Below are positions 10,513 through 22,400 of a stretch of 64,000 bases of DNA, piece after piece (within the stretch, counting starts at the first letter, position 1; each line of letters opens with the position of its first letter). The stretch lies in NCBI GenBank assembly GCA_032821775.1, contig JAVLRN010000005.1, forward strand, positions 3,472,001 to 3,536,000, written 5' to 3'. A program made the position numbers and the translations under genes. The stretch is from Sanguinoderma infundibulare (lineage: Eukaryota > Basidiomycota > Agaricomycetes > Polyporales > Polyporaceae). The notes beneath the pieces are model-generated. The model was given only the letters and a program-made list of their open reading frames with translations, searched no databases and was not told the DNA's origin.

Positions 10513-13500
10513 ATGCTGCTGGGCCGATATACTCACTGGGTGTGCTCCGCCCTAGGGGCGCTGTCCTTCGTGCTGCTGTCGAGTCCAGGTGCGGTACGGA
10601 CGCAGTCCGTATCGCTGACTGCTGAACCTCCAAGGAAGTCAAACGGTCTCACTAACGTCGTTCAATGGGACAACTACACGCTGTTCCTCCACGATCAGCG
10701 TATGTTCCTCTAGTACGTACAGTCTTCCATCCCAATAGTATCGTGTAGGCTGATGACTTCCACTACTTGCAGTTCAGGGGAATTCCACACTTTCCGCCTC
10801 CCCGTACCTGACCTATGGCTCGACATATTCCAGAAGATGGTCGCTGCAGGTCTTAACGGAGTCAGGTACGTGTAGGTTCGCAGTCCAATCCAGGTCAAGG
10901 GCGCTGATAAGTGGTTGGCAGCATCTATATCCACTGTAGGAGCACTCATTGACCGCGGAAGAGACGAGGATCTTGATCATCGTGTAGGGGGCCTGACTAA
11001 CCCCGCTCCCGGTGTCTTCGACTTCGAAGACTGGAGGGCTCTCCAGCCCATCTTTGATGCTGCCAAGCTTGCTGGTATCTTCGTCATTCTACGGCCCGGT
11101 CCTTATGTGTGTCCACACAGGCCATTTCACTGTTACCTGTCTATTGGGACTAAACAGTCCCGCAGATCAACGCAGAGACCACCGCAGGAGGACTAGCGCT
11201 TTGGTCCACCAGCTTGGTCGAAGGCGATGTTCGAGTCAACACCAGCTCCTGGAACCGCGCGTACCAGCCGTATGCTGCCCAAATCATCGATTTTGTCAAA
11301 CCGAACCAAGTGACCGAGGGCGGACCTATTCTGCGTGAGCTTTTCGGATTTTGTGTTCACTTCCGCGTCTGAAACGGAACGCGTGCTCAAAACAGTGGTT
11401 CAAATCGGTGCGTTCGGTGTCGGTTGCGAAGTGGAAGTGGCTCACGAATTAGCTCATCAACAGACAACGAGTATTCTCAAACACCCGAGCTTAATGCGGA
11501 GTACTTCGCCGACCTTGAGGAACAGTACCGGTCCAACGGAGTCGTGGTTCCTCTGTGAGTTCACCCAATCCTAGCAACCGCAACATTGCCTTTATTCAGT
11601 GTGATATGCGCAGGACATATAACGACCCCGGAGAAAGGCTGAACTTCATCAACGGGACGGGTGCTCCGGACATCTATGGCTTGGTAAGTGTCTGCTCAGG
11701 CTTCGGATGGCGCGTAAGAAGCTCATCTCGCTCTCGCAGGACTACTACCCGAATGCATTCAACTGCACGAACGGCTCTGCGTGGAATCCTATCCAAAGTA
11801 ACTTTCATACATACCATACCACTAACGATCCCACACGCCCGTTCTACATGCCAGAGTTCCAAGGTCTGTCCAGTGTCCCGTCCCTCTTGTTTATTACAAG
11901 GTTATATAACGTATGTACCGCAGGCGGATCTCACGACTACTGGGGCGGTCCTGGATATGACGCCTGCCGCGCACGCGTCGGGCCCGACTTTGAGGACGTC
12001 TTCTATAAGAACAACTGGGCGGCCAATGTTAAGATGCACTCTGTGTACATGTTCTACGGGTATACACCTTCGCTTCTTCGTCTGCCACATCCCACTAACT
12101 CGATCTCTCCATTTCATTGTCAGTGGCACGAACTGGGGCGGAATCAATTACCCCGGCGCATACACTAGCTACGACTACGCCGCCTCTATCAAAGAGACCC
12201 GCGTCCTCTGGGAGAAGTACGACGAGATGAAGCGCCAAGCGCTCTTCCTTCGCTCCTCTCCCCAGTTTCGCAAAACCGACTGGGTCGGCGACACCCTCAA
12301 CGACTCGACCATCCCTGGCGTCACGATTTCGGGTCATGGCACCTTCGCCACCTACCTACGCAACCCGGACTCCGGCACGGGCTTCCTCATCGCGCGCCAC
12401 GACAACTCGAGCGCATACTCTCGCATCGCGTTCCGCGCCACGCTGCCTTCCGCCGGAGGGACAACGGTCGACCTCCCGCAGACGTTCGACGGAATCGTGC
12501 TCGACGGTCGCGAGAGCAAGGTCATCATCACCGACTATACCTTCGGCAAGAACGGGACCGTGCTGCACACGACCGCCGCTGTGTTCTTTGCGGGGACCAT
12601 CGGCCCGCGCGACGTCCTCTTCCTCACTGGGGACCTCGCGCAGTCGCACGAGGCTTCGCTCATGCTCAGCGGGCGGGACGGGAAGCGCGCGGCGGACGCA
12701 CACATCTCGTATATCACGTCGCAAGCGTCCCGCGACGCGACGACGGTGACGGTCCGCGCAGGGTTTGCCAAGGGTGTGGTCGTTCTGTGGGACTCGGACG
12801 AGCAGCTCGTGCTGTTCGCGGACCCGGCGACTGCCGCGACGTTCTGGGCGCCCGCTGTGCGGGACGAGGATGCGAGCGCCGTCCCGGGACTGGAGACGTT
12901 CTGGCAGTTCGGGACGAACACGACGGTGTTGGTCGGCGGACCGTACCTCGTGCGCAACGCCTCGATCGAGGGGGGCACGCTCGCGCTGCGTGGGGACTTG
13001 AACGCGAGCGTGCCGCTTACTGTCATCGGCCCGACGTCGGTCAGCGCTGTGACGTGGAACGGGGTACGCGTGGAGGTGGAGAACGAGGGGAGGGGCGTGT
13101 TGAGGGGTACGTTGACGCAGAGCAGGGCTGTGAAGACCGTGGAGGTGCCGAAGCTGGGTGGGTGGAGGTATGCGGACAGCTTGCCGGAGATCAAGGCCGA
13201 GTTCGACGATTCCGACTGGATCATTGCGGACCATACGTCGACCAATATCACGTTGGGGATGCTCTTTGGAGATGGGAGAGTTTTGTACGGTATGTTCTGC
13301 GCTTCCATTTCGACTCCGACACGTATATTGATTATATCCTCCAGGATGTGACTATGGTTTGTGAGTATGAAGCCTTCTCCAGGCATACTTGACACTAAAA
13401 TGGGTTATTTGCAGCTGCGAGAACAACATCCTCTGGCGCGGGCACTTCAACGCCACCGGGACAGAGACTGCAGCGAATCTCAGCATCAACGGCGGAACGG

Positions 13501-14505
13501 GTAGGTCGCCAATTTATTTTAGGCGCATACTTCTTCTTGATGTTCACTGGATCTCCTTTCCCATAGCGTTCGCTGCGTCTGTATGGATTAACAATGTCTT
13601 CATCGACTCTGTGACGGCGAATACCGCAGCGGGTGATGCAAACGCCCTCTTCGCCTTTCCAAACGGCTCGGTTATCGCTAGGCAGGACAACGTCGTGACG
13701 GTCCTTCAAGATCACATGGGGAACGATGAAGGCACGAACCGTAAGTTTCTGATATGTGTAGAGTGGCATATCACTGAGGTCGTTGCGGCTATGCAGAGAA
13801 GTCTGATCGTGGTATCCGTGGGTTCGAGCTCATCGGAGGCGTCGGCGAGTTCTCGACTTGGAAGGTCCAGGGGAAGCTCGGAGGCTACCAAAGGTCCGCA
13901 AGCACTTGTCGTCCATTTTCCGCTCATCCCGCACCCTAACGCCTTCATATTGTAGCTTCCCTGACAGAGTACGCGGCGTCCTCAACGAAGGCGGCCTCTA
14001 CGGCGAGCGCCAGGGCTGGCACCTCCCATCTTTCCCCATCTCTTCCGACTGGATGCCGCGTGTGCTTTCCGACGGCCTGCCCAATGGCAAGGCGGGCGTC
14101 GGGTTTTTCGTGACGACGTTCGCGCTTGAAGTTCCGAGTGGGGTCGACGCAGCGATGAGTTTCCAGTTCAACATCGAGGAGGAGCGAGTGCCGTACCGCG
14201 CGCTGCTGTTCGTGAACGGGTGGAAGTTCGGGAAGCGCGCGGCGGACTATGGGCCGCAGACGCGCTTCCCGGTCCCGCCGGGGATTTTGGATTATAACGG
14301 GAACAAGTGAGTGCTTTTCAGCTCCGAACGTGCAAGAAATTGCTGGGCTGACAGGGACGCACACAACAGTACGGTCGCGGTCGCCCTTTGGGTGCTGCAG
14401 GACGTGGCGGTACACCCCACGCTAAATCTGGAACTGGATAGCGTAGTTGAGGGTGGTGTTGGTCCGATCGCGACGAACAATCCGAGTTGGTCCCCCCGGT
14501 CTTGA
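10513..14505 (+). CDS. secreted beta-galactosidase, glycoside hydrolase family 35 (17 exons)
   Basis: Hydrolyses terminal beta-galactose, probably from plant cell-wall polysaccharides outside the cell. The start [19 protein letters not shown] gives a signal peptide. Exons (phases all agree): 10513-10712, 10773-10865, 10922-10935, 10988-11106, 11166-11334, 11396-11407, 11464-11554, 11614-11693, 11740-11863, 11924-12059, 12124-13289, 13345-13360, 13415-13500, 13567-13740, 13797-13893, 13956-14306, 14370-14505. The spliced protein, just over 1,000 residues, shows the GH35 landmarks: [14 protein letters not shown], the acid/base Glu in VQIDNEYSQ (made by joining exons 6 and 7), the nucleophile Glu in FYMPEFQGG, and [20 protein letters not shown]. 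The large exon 11 carries the following beta domains, and [13 protein letters not shown] and the [20 protein letters not shown] end match jelly-roll domains of fungal enzymes. Three exons are tiny (14, 12 and 16 nt), so automatic gene calls may miss them. Confidence 0.9.
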
Positions 14506-15114
14506 GTGCCAGGACATATATGGATGTGGAGATGACGGTAGGGATAATTTGTCATGTTTTCACGGAGAATTGCATTTTGAAAAGTCGACGAGATAAAACG
14601 AACGGAGTGGCCGCTATTATATCAGACAAAATTAACAAGAGGTGTCGACTTAGACGAACGCCAAACACACTCATCGCTGCGGGTTCCAAGATGTGAGACG
14701 CAATCATGGGCGTCCGAGGATGAGGCCTATTCCTGGATCCGTCAACTTCCGAGGTCATCAAACTTTCCTTGTTATCAAGCGCTGCGATCCTAGGATCCCA
14801 CTCTGCCTCGTTCCACGACCTCAGCTGCTGCCCCTAGCGCAAGGCTGTCGTCAACCGCGATACAAAACGACGGAGTCAGAGTCATCGACTCACTGCGGAC
14901 ATCTTGAGGTGAGTCTTGGCTCCTATGGTTGATCTTAAGGGTCTTGTTGTAGCTGACTTGGAGTGCTAGTGCTGCGTGCGTACCAAGAGAGCGAAGCGAG
15001 CACAGAGACCCATCGCGGTTTGCTCGACAAACATTGGCCTCTTTCACAGTATGTTTTGCACCCGAATGTTGGCGGGACTCCGAGGCATGCGGATTACTGA
15101 CATCTTGTCCAGAG
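14506..15114. other. intergenic
   Basis: Nothing recognised except a possible acceptor (TTGTCCAG) just before 15111. This leaves open a non-coding or short first exon for the next gene. Confidence 0.4.
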
Positions 15115-16493
15115 ATGACCCTATACGTTCCACCTGAATTGGTGGATGCCATCCTGTCCTTTGTCATAGATCCGCCCACGCTGTGTGCATGTGCACTCGT
15201 GTGTCGTGATTGGGTGGACGCCAGCCGGAGGTGGCTCTTCGAAAGCATCGTTTTCTACCAAGAGGGCCCATACCAATACGATATCTTCGTCGAGCAAGTC
15301 GTCCGTCAGGAGCACATGAGGCCGTGGCTTGCGTTGATACGTTTCCTTTATTTCCACCAGGAGGATGTTACCGATACGAGAGGCCACAGGTTTTTCCACG
15401 AGCTTGCCGGTCATTTACCCCACCTTGAGATGCTGTCGCTCTCAGACATCGACTGGACGGGTTCTATCATCCATCGCAGCGCGCACTTGGCCTTATCGCA
15501 ATTCCATTCTGTCCGACAATTATGGCTTCATGGCTGCAAATTCCCTTCCTTTGGGACGTTGCGGCGTGTCATCCATGCTCTCCCTTCTCTCAAAAGCCTT
15601 CTCCTTAGAGAGGTCTATTGGTCAAGTGGAAGCCGAGAACTCCCTGTCACGACCCTCCGATACTCGCGCCCGAAGCTCGATACGCTCGCCATGCTGTGGG
15701 GTTCAGATGATGAGAACTCTATACGTTTTCTTCGCTGGATCGCACAGACACCGTCGGAACATACGATCCGCCACTTAATGCTGTCGTCCTCCCCACGCTT
15801 CGACGTTGTGTGTCAAGGCATTCCGAGCTGCACCATGGCCATGGAGCTTTTGCTTGATTCACCCGGCGGTGAGTAAAGTTGTCCCCCACCCCCTCGTTTA
15901 GATCCCACACCTAGTACATTTCTCAACATTACTACAGATAAAGTCTCATTGTCAGACCTTCCCCATCTGAAGATCTTGATAATCCGATACGCCAGTGATT
16001 CCCATTGGCAAAGTCTTGCTTCTATCATCATGAGCCTCAATTGCCCTCTTGAAGAACTCGTGATCACAGCTGAATCGGAGAGTACGGAGAGTAACCTGTT
16101 CGATATCCAGACCGACGGGTTGGAACTCCTCGACCCGATCCTTGCGCACGACAACTTCGCCCATCTCAAGAGCGTAGAGGTGTACATCGATAAGGAGGTA
16201 CCGGCGCTGCCGCATCCAGAGCATTGCAGGCTCACGGATGCGCTAGTGAACAAGGCCTTTCGCCACAAGCTTCCGAAATTCTGCAAACGTGGCCTGTTAA
16301 ATGTGGGAGTGAGGCGGTGCGTATACCCTCCCTTCTTGCCATTATTTGGCAATACCCTGATCCTGGCCTACATGCAGAGTGCTCGATCTCGAAGAGGAAC
16401 ATCTTTGGGCAGATTTACGGCAAGGGTTCGGCAGGAAGCCGTTTGTCGCTGACCTCATGGGACCCTTGGCGCGAGCTGTGTGATACAGCGTTG
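15115..16493 (+). CDS. F-box/leucine-rich-repeat-like protein (3 exons)
   Basis: Exons 15115-15868, 15938-16316 and 16378-16493 join in phase to about 415 residues. The N-terminus MTLYVPPELVDAILSFVIDP followed by LCACALVCRDWVDASRRWLF is an F-box (about residues 4-45), the Skp1-binding module of SCF ubiquitin ligases. The rest is rich in leucine-spaced segments (HLPHLEMLSLSDIDW, SLKSLLLREVYW, LPHLKILIIRYA) of the kind seen in mushroom F-box proteins, and the C-terminus reads VLDLEEEHLWADLRQGFGR. The ATG at 15115 is the first in frame. It differs in N-terminal type from the F-box family at 36-62 kb. Its target is unknown. Confidence 0.75.
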
Positions 16494-16610
16494 TACAGAA
16501 TATTTGCAGTAAAAGCGGCAGAAGCGGCAGCACATACCATCCACACGCAATCACCCGCACACCTCCCACCGTCCCTTCCCGACACACCACAGCCTCCCCT
16601 CCTTCCTTCC

Positions 16611-18513
16611 TCACGCCAGCCCCTCCTGGACAGTCCACTCCCCGACCCTTGCCCACCGCTCGTCGTTGTTCCTCAGCCACGCGAGCAGCTCCTCCTTCGT
16701 CGGCCCCGGCGGTGGTCCCGTTCCCCGCTCCTTCTCATGCGCCTTCAACCGCTCTATAATCTACTTGCTTGCGGGCTTCGGCGTCGCCTCCGCCTCTCCT
16801 CTGCCTCCCCCCTCTTTCCCCGAGCGCGAGGCGCGTGCGTTCACCTTGTTGCGGACCATGCGCCGGATCGCGTCCTCGAGCACGCGCGAGAAGTATGCCG
16901 GCGTGAGGGGCGCGTACGCCTCCTCGTTCGGCTGCGGGTCGCTCAGCGCCTCGTCGTCGTCCCACTCCTCGTAGTTCGGCTGGGAACGAGAAGAACGAGA
17001 AGAGGCGGAGGAGACGGTCGAGCTATACACCTGGTCGTCGCCTTCCTCGGAAACATCTCCTTCGTCCGACTCTGTGTCGGTCTCGGCTTTGGAAACCTGG
17101 GAGACGCGTGGCGTCCGATCCTCCCCAGTTCTGCGCAGGCGAGAAGGGCGAGGCGTAGCGTCTGTACTAGCCTCTCTCTTTCTCCCACGGAACTTGGTTA
17201 TTTCTTCCATGCCTCGGGTTTGCGACCTGCAGGGAGTCGGAGAAGGTGACACAGACCTCGCAACGGAGCGACGGCGTGGCCGAGGTGGTGGTGGGGCGTT
17301 GTCCATGTAGTGTTTAACATAGATGCGGAAAGTGTTCGTTGTGAGGTCGCGTGTGTGTAAACGAGAGGGATGGCGTAGTCTGATCTGGTTCACCTTAGCT
17401 AATGACACGATATAAATTATGGTGAACACACCTTTATCTCTCCGTCTGTAGTTGACGCAGGAGGTGAGGCCGCGACGGATGTGCTAGGAGAGGTGTTCGC
17501 GGAGGGTGCGGCAAAACGAACGGAAGCTGGTGTTGTGGGCTCTTGGGTGGCGGCAAGCTTTGAGGGCGAGCCCGGTCGACTGTGCGAGGGGAATACCAAC
17601 TGGGTAGGAAGCGGAGGGGGTACAAACGCAGGGAGCGATTGCGATGGATAGTATGTGGTGCGATGTAGCTTGGACACGGTAAGCCAGTGGTTAGGTTCGT
17701 CGTTAAATGAAGCACAGCACGCTGTGACGGATAGAGTCAGCGATCGTTTGGATGTGTTAAAGAGGACTTACAGATCTCATCAACGAGTAGAATCCGAGTG
17801 TCATGTCGGGAAACCACGCGTCCAATGACACGCACGGATTGTCCGACACGAGCCACAGGCTTCGGCGGAGGCGGCGGCTCAGGGCGAGTAGCTGGTGTGG
17901 AGGAGGTTGTGGGAACTACTTTGCGTGCAGACAGATGGTAGTCAGAGAAAGAAGGCCCAGTACTCTTTGTAGCGTGGGCAACGGGTACTGCAGCTTTAGC
18001 TTTGGGCTTAACGGGGCTAGGAGGAACGGCTTGAGCGTGTGCGAACGCACAGTCAAGGACTGCAGTCCCATCGTCGATGGTGTACATGGTACGCTTATCC
18101 CAGACCGCTACGCCGACGAGGAGACCTGTCAAACGAACAGTCCGACAGGGTATGCGCTCCAGCCAGAAGAATTCCATGTCTGGAGCATGTCAGAGCGGTG
18201 CGAGTCATAAGTTGAAGAGTAACGCACCTCTGAACCCGCTGGCCTTCATCTCGAACACATCCCGCACGAAGCAAGCGGCAACAGCTGCTCGCGTAAACGT
18301 CCACCGGTATAGCTCAGCTACAGTTGGTTGGGGCTCCTCAGCGTTCTCGGTCTCCAGTGGTTCCGAGACTGGTGCAATCCGAGCATCGCTCTTGACTGGT
18401 TGCTGCTTGGGCTGAACATCGTCGAGCTTTCTACGTTTGGATGGCGACAAGAGTATGGAAGGACTCCGTAAGATAACCGTTCTTGTTTGTGGTACTGTCG
18501 ATGTCTGGCTCAT
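16611..18513 (-). CDS. STN1: STN1-like telomere-capping protein (CST complex), with an in-frame stop near the 3' end
   Basis: Stn1 works with Ten1 and Ctc1/Cdc13-type partners as a single-strand DNA-binding complex at telomeres. Exons on the minus strand are 18513-18228, 18179-17772, 17721-17432 and 17393-16611, in phase. FFWLERIPCRTVRLTGLLVG and DKRTMYTIDDGTAVLDC form the first strands of the Stn1 OB fold. A low-complexity insertion follows, then VGQSVRVIGRVVSRHDTRIL and FNDEPNHWL. The fourth exon opens with LRHPSRLHTRDLTTNTFRIY and KHYMDN, a motif known after the OB fold in fungal Stn1, followed by a charged, disordered region. A TAG at 16761-16763 interrupts the frame; directly after it, in the same frame, reads IIERLKAHEKERGTGPPPGP and TKEELLAWLRNNDERWARVG to a TGA at 16611-16613. 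Translation as read stops 50 codons early (538 of an expected 588 residues). The third intron (17394-17431) would be only 38 bp, so that border is the least certain. Confidence 0.7.
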
Positions 18514-19138
18514 GCACGCAGGGCTCTGGGTGCGGCGGATGCAAGGACGATGGGATTCGTGGCAGGCAGCAAGCAAGGCTTAGGCTGCTGAGGCTCAGTC
18601 CAAACCAACCCAGCCGCCGTCGCCCAGCGCCAACTGCAACCCCCCTGCACGTGCTCCGTAGTCTCGGTGCACGTGAGTCGCTGGCACGTGCTAGAAAGTG
18701 GTATTACGCCGGAGTCTAGGTACCTCAGGTACCTCGCGGTGCTAAGGGTAGGACCAATGTTGGTCCAGGTTGGTCCCGAGGCGCCCGCCGACCAATCGAC
18801 CAAACTGACCGATCCCGACCAATCTGATCCCCGACCCGGCGTGCACGTGCACTTTGTCGGGCGCTTATGCTCTCTGGCCCTACGGCCGCAACATTGTCGG
18901 GACCCTAACCCTGGCGGTCGAGAGCCGAAGACATTCATATTGGGTGCGCGTCGCGACAAGACATTGACTGAGGGGCGGGGACAACGAGTAGTTATTAGGG
19001 GACAGTGTTCAGTAAGCTATTGTGAACAGCGCGAGGAGAGTGGGATGGGGGGAGCGCAAGAAGGCGGGAGAGCAAGATAGGGGGAGGAGGACGTAGCGGG
19101 AAACATACGCAACAGCACGGAAAGGGACCGGGAGCAAC

Positions 19139-19258
19139 CAGATGATGTATAATACACTACTGTACATGGGCGAGCAAGAGGAACGAGCATACGTACACCA
19201 GACGACATATAATACACTATTGTACACGGGCAAACAAGAAGAACGAGCATACGTACAC
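19139..19258. repeat. two 60-bp tandem repeats (unit copy 1)
   Basis: 19139-19198 and 19199-19258 are diverged copies with shared TATAATACACTA and GAACGAGCATACGTACAC. They lie 155-270 bp downstream of the transposase-like gene's stop. Confidence 0.85.
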
Positions 19259-19289
19259 TATCATACACGCGGGGCGATGTTGATGGCCG

Positions 19290-19349
19290 CCAGAACCGGA
19301 GTAACCGCTAGCGAGGCTTGAGCGGCTCCCGGAGGGGTTCAAGAGGCTG
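19290..19349. repeat. 60-bp dispersed repeat downstream of the transposase-like gene
   Basis: Contains GAGTAACCGCTAGCGAGG and CGGCTCCCGGAGGGGTTC, with CTTGA...TCAAG as short inverted arms. Near-identical (about two mismatches) to 20740-20799 inside the gene's eighth intron. Confidence 0.85.
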
Positions 19350-19412
19350 GAGAGGGAACCTGTCGAGCGCGCGCGAGGGTTGTCCCATCTGTGATGCCGT
19401 GATGCCGCGAAC

Positions 19413-22400
19413 CTAGGACTGCAACGCGCCACCCTCCTCGGCGCCACCCTCCTTGTCAACACTGATGGCGAGGTAGTCGACACGTATGTAGTCCTTCCCA
19501 TTGTACGAGTAGACCTGTCCCACTGTAAGACCGACAGACTGAACATTTTTGTATGGTTCAAAGAGGGAGAGCATTGGAGTGGTCGCCGTCGCGTCGACGA
19601 TGGTCATGCGCTGTTGGAGAAGCTGGGAGAGCGCAATGTCGTGCATCGCACGGGGACCCATGCCTGCAGTGCCCGCCATCATGCGGCCCCACAGGCTGTG
19701 AAGTTCGATAATGAGTTGCTTGGGATGGAAGTAGTGGCCGTCTTTGTTGAAAGTGAAGAGGTTTTCGGGTTGCAGGAATGGCGGGGGCGTCTCAAGAGCG
19801 GGGATGATCTTGCCCTGGGCCTTGGTCTTCTCCACGCGTGCCGTCTGCCAGACGCCGTCACTGCAGATCCCGCGCACATGGTTTGAGGGCGAGTTCGCAG
19901 GGCCAGGATACATGACCCGCTGGCAACGATGACAGGTGTGAACCTTTGCCTAGAGATGTGTTTGATTGCGATCAGCGATGTGAGTACATGAGTAATGAGA
20001 TCCGAACCTACCCCGGCACGCTTCCCATTGACCATCTTGCCAAGGAGCTCGTATCCGCGCTTGCCACCGACTTGGAGGGGGAAAGCGTGGCAATGCGGAT
20101 GCCAGAAATCCTTCACCTTTCCCGAACGCGCTAATAGAGAAATGTCAGCAATGAGTATCAGTAGACATGGGGACCGCCAGCAGGAAGAGCATAAAGCCAG
20201 GCGAGGCGTGTTGTTCCTTGAGAACAGGACCTCTCTGCAGGCACTTCCGAGGAGTACTCACATTCGTAGTCGTCTCGTATGATCCGGCTGATCAATTTCG
20301 GCTCCAGATCGAAAAGCTTCTCCATGAGGGCGCGAGGCGTCTTCGGCGGCCTCTCGATCTTCGGCGGCCTCTCTCTCTCGGGCACATTGGGGTCGTTGGC
20401 CTTCTTGTTGAGTTCGACGAGCTGTATGTTGTACTGGGATGCGGCGCACACCCAGTCGAACGCCGACATCCCGTAGGTCGTCCACTTTCCCGCTGCGCGC
20501 ATGCGCAAAAACACCAAGAATTCCGCGTAATTGATAGACACGAGCGACAGAGAGCGGGGATCGATGTCGCCGGATGCGACAGAGAACACCTGCTGCGAGC
20601 GGGTGAGACCTGTTATGGTACGCTTCGGAAAATTTGCTGTGTCCGCTGGTGCCGCCGGTTGCTGGGTCCGGGGCTGGAAGAAGCTGTTCATGGTGCTTGT
20701 TGAGATGAGGTTGAGCTGTTTCGGGTTGTTAGCACATCTCCAGAACCAGAGTAACCGCTAGCGAGGCTTGAGCGGCTCCCGGAGGGGTTCAGGAGGCTGA
20801 CGTACCTGAGGATCGACAACCGTGAATGCAGACTGCAATGACGCCGTAATCGCTGCCTTCACCCGGGCCTTTCCTGCTGCTATCCCAGGGACAGTCAGGC
20901 GTGGTCTCTTGCATGGCGGTGGCTGTTCAGTTGAACTTGAAGGCAGGGGCTTTGGTTCATCGCTGTTGGAGATCTCAATCACGCCGTCATCTGGCAGCCG
21001 TGTTGCAGCGCTCGATGCACGGCGTTTCCGAGTCTGATTAGATAGTTAGCATACAACTACGCCATCGCTGAAAGAACCAAAAAATATGATGCGCGTACCT
21101 GGGGATGGGGGGCACTCTGAGCCGTGTATTTCTCCTTCATTCGAGGCTCGACGGTACCGCAGTCGACACCTTTGCCTTTGTCCTGGGCTGGCGGATGGTT
21201 GGCGGCTTGCTCGGATGCTTCGAGGATTCCCATTTTTTGGTCTCGGCTGTCGCCGGCATACAACACGTCGTTGATGTTCGTAGTGTTTTTGGCGGCCGGC
21301 GTGGCACCAAGGAATGATGGGGTTTGAATAGTGGACAATACGGGGGGAGGGAAGACTCGGAGCGGTGGCTCAGGGGATGTTGATGAAGAAGATGATGAGC
21401 TAGAGGTGATCTCGACCGCGCACGCTGATATTGAGGGCTCGAGGTGCGAGGCGGTGCTGGACAATGACGTGAACAGCTCCAGGTTGTGCTGGTTAGGTTG
21501 CTGTGCGTGTTGTGGTTGTTGGGGGAAGAGTGGTTGAGTCAGAAGACTCTGGTGCATGTTCGGTACTCCTTGGCGAAGCGTGTCTGGGTGAGCAACGTTC
21601 ATGGCGAGTATCGGCAAGTGAGAAGTCGCGGTGCTTGCTGTGTTGCCGGTTGGCGATGCTGCGAAGGGCTCAGGGGATGCAAAGGGCTCGGGATGTGCTG
21701 TGGTGCTAGTCGACGACGACGCGAAGGGCTCAGGCGGTTCAGTCGTGTTCTGTGTCCGGGGTGGTAGTTGATAAAGCAGAGAAGGGTCGATACCGGCGGT
21801 CTCGAGGATGTAAGAGGGGTCCAAGAAGTCTTGCGCAGATAGGTTGACGAGCTCGTCATTGTCGAGAGATTCTTGTTTGATACCAGCGAGTGAGTGCGTA
21901 GCCGCGGTCTCTGCATCCATCTTCATCATACCGAAGGTCTCCCCACTCAGGGGAGCCTCTAGAACCGGGAGTGTCTTCATATTAGCGTCGATCTTGCCCT
22001 TCGCCAAAGCTGCGTTCCAGCGCCGCGCACAATCATTGACAAGGTGGACGTGATGAGAACTGAAGGCTGAACAGGCAAATTCGGGGGGGTTCTTGAGCGC
22101 GATCTCGATGCGAGTGTTGTGGCGGAGGACAAAGTCGTGACACAGCGCGGACATCATCTCGATGCCACTGGCGAACGAACGCTGAAGCGAGTTCCAGCCC
22201 TTATGGGACCCTTCAATCTGGCTGCCATCAGCCCGCACGTCGTCGCGGGGACGTGCAAGGCAGCCCTTCCACACGTGTCTGAGTCCTTCCTTGTGTGCCT
22301 TCGAATAATGGTTAAAAACATTTAAATCCTTGTGCCGGTTTCGACGTACCTGGGCACCTGCAGCAGTCCATGCGCCCTTTGCCTCCCACTTCCTGAACAC

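Noticed and set aside
12356..13395. Minus-strand frames of 286-292 codons inside the GH35 gene
   Set aside because: They mirror a GC-rich coding exon on the plus strand and show no domain; they are shadow frames.
18899..18915. Telomere-like CCCTAACCCT within the tandem unit
   Set aside because: Only one and a half repeats; too short to call interstitial telomere sequence even though STN1 is next door.
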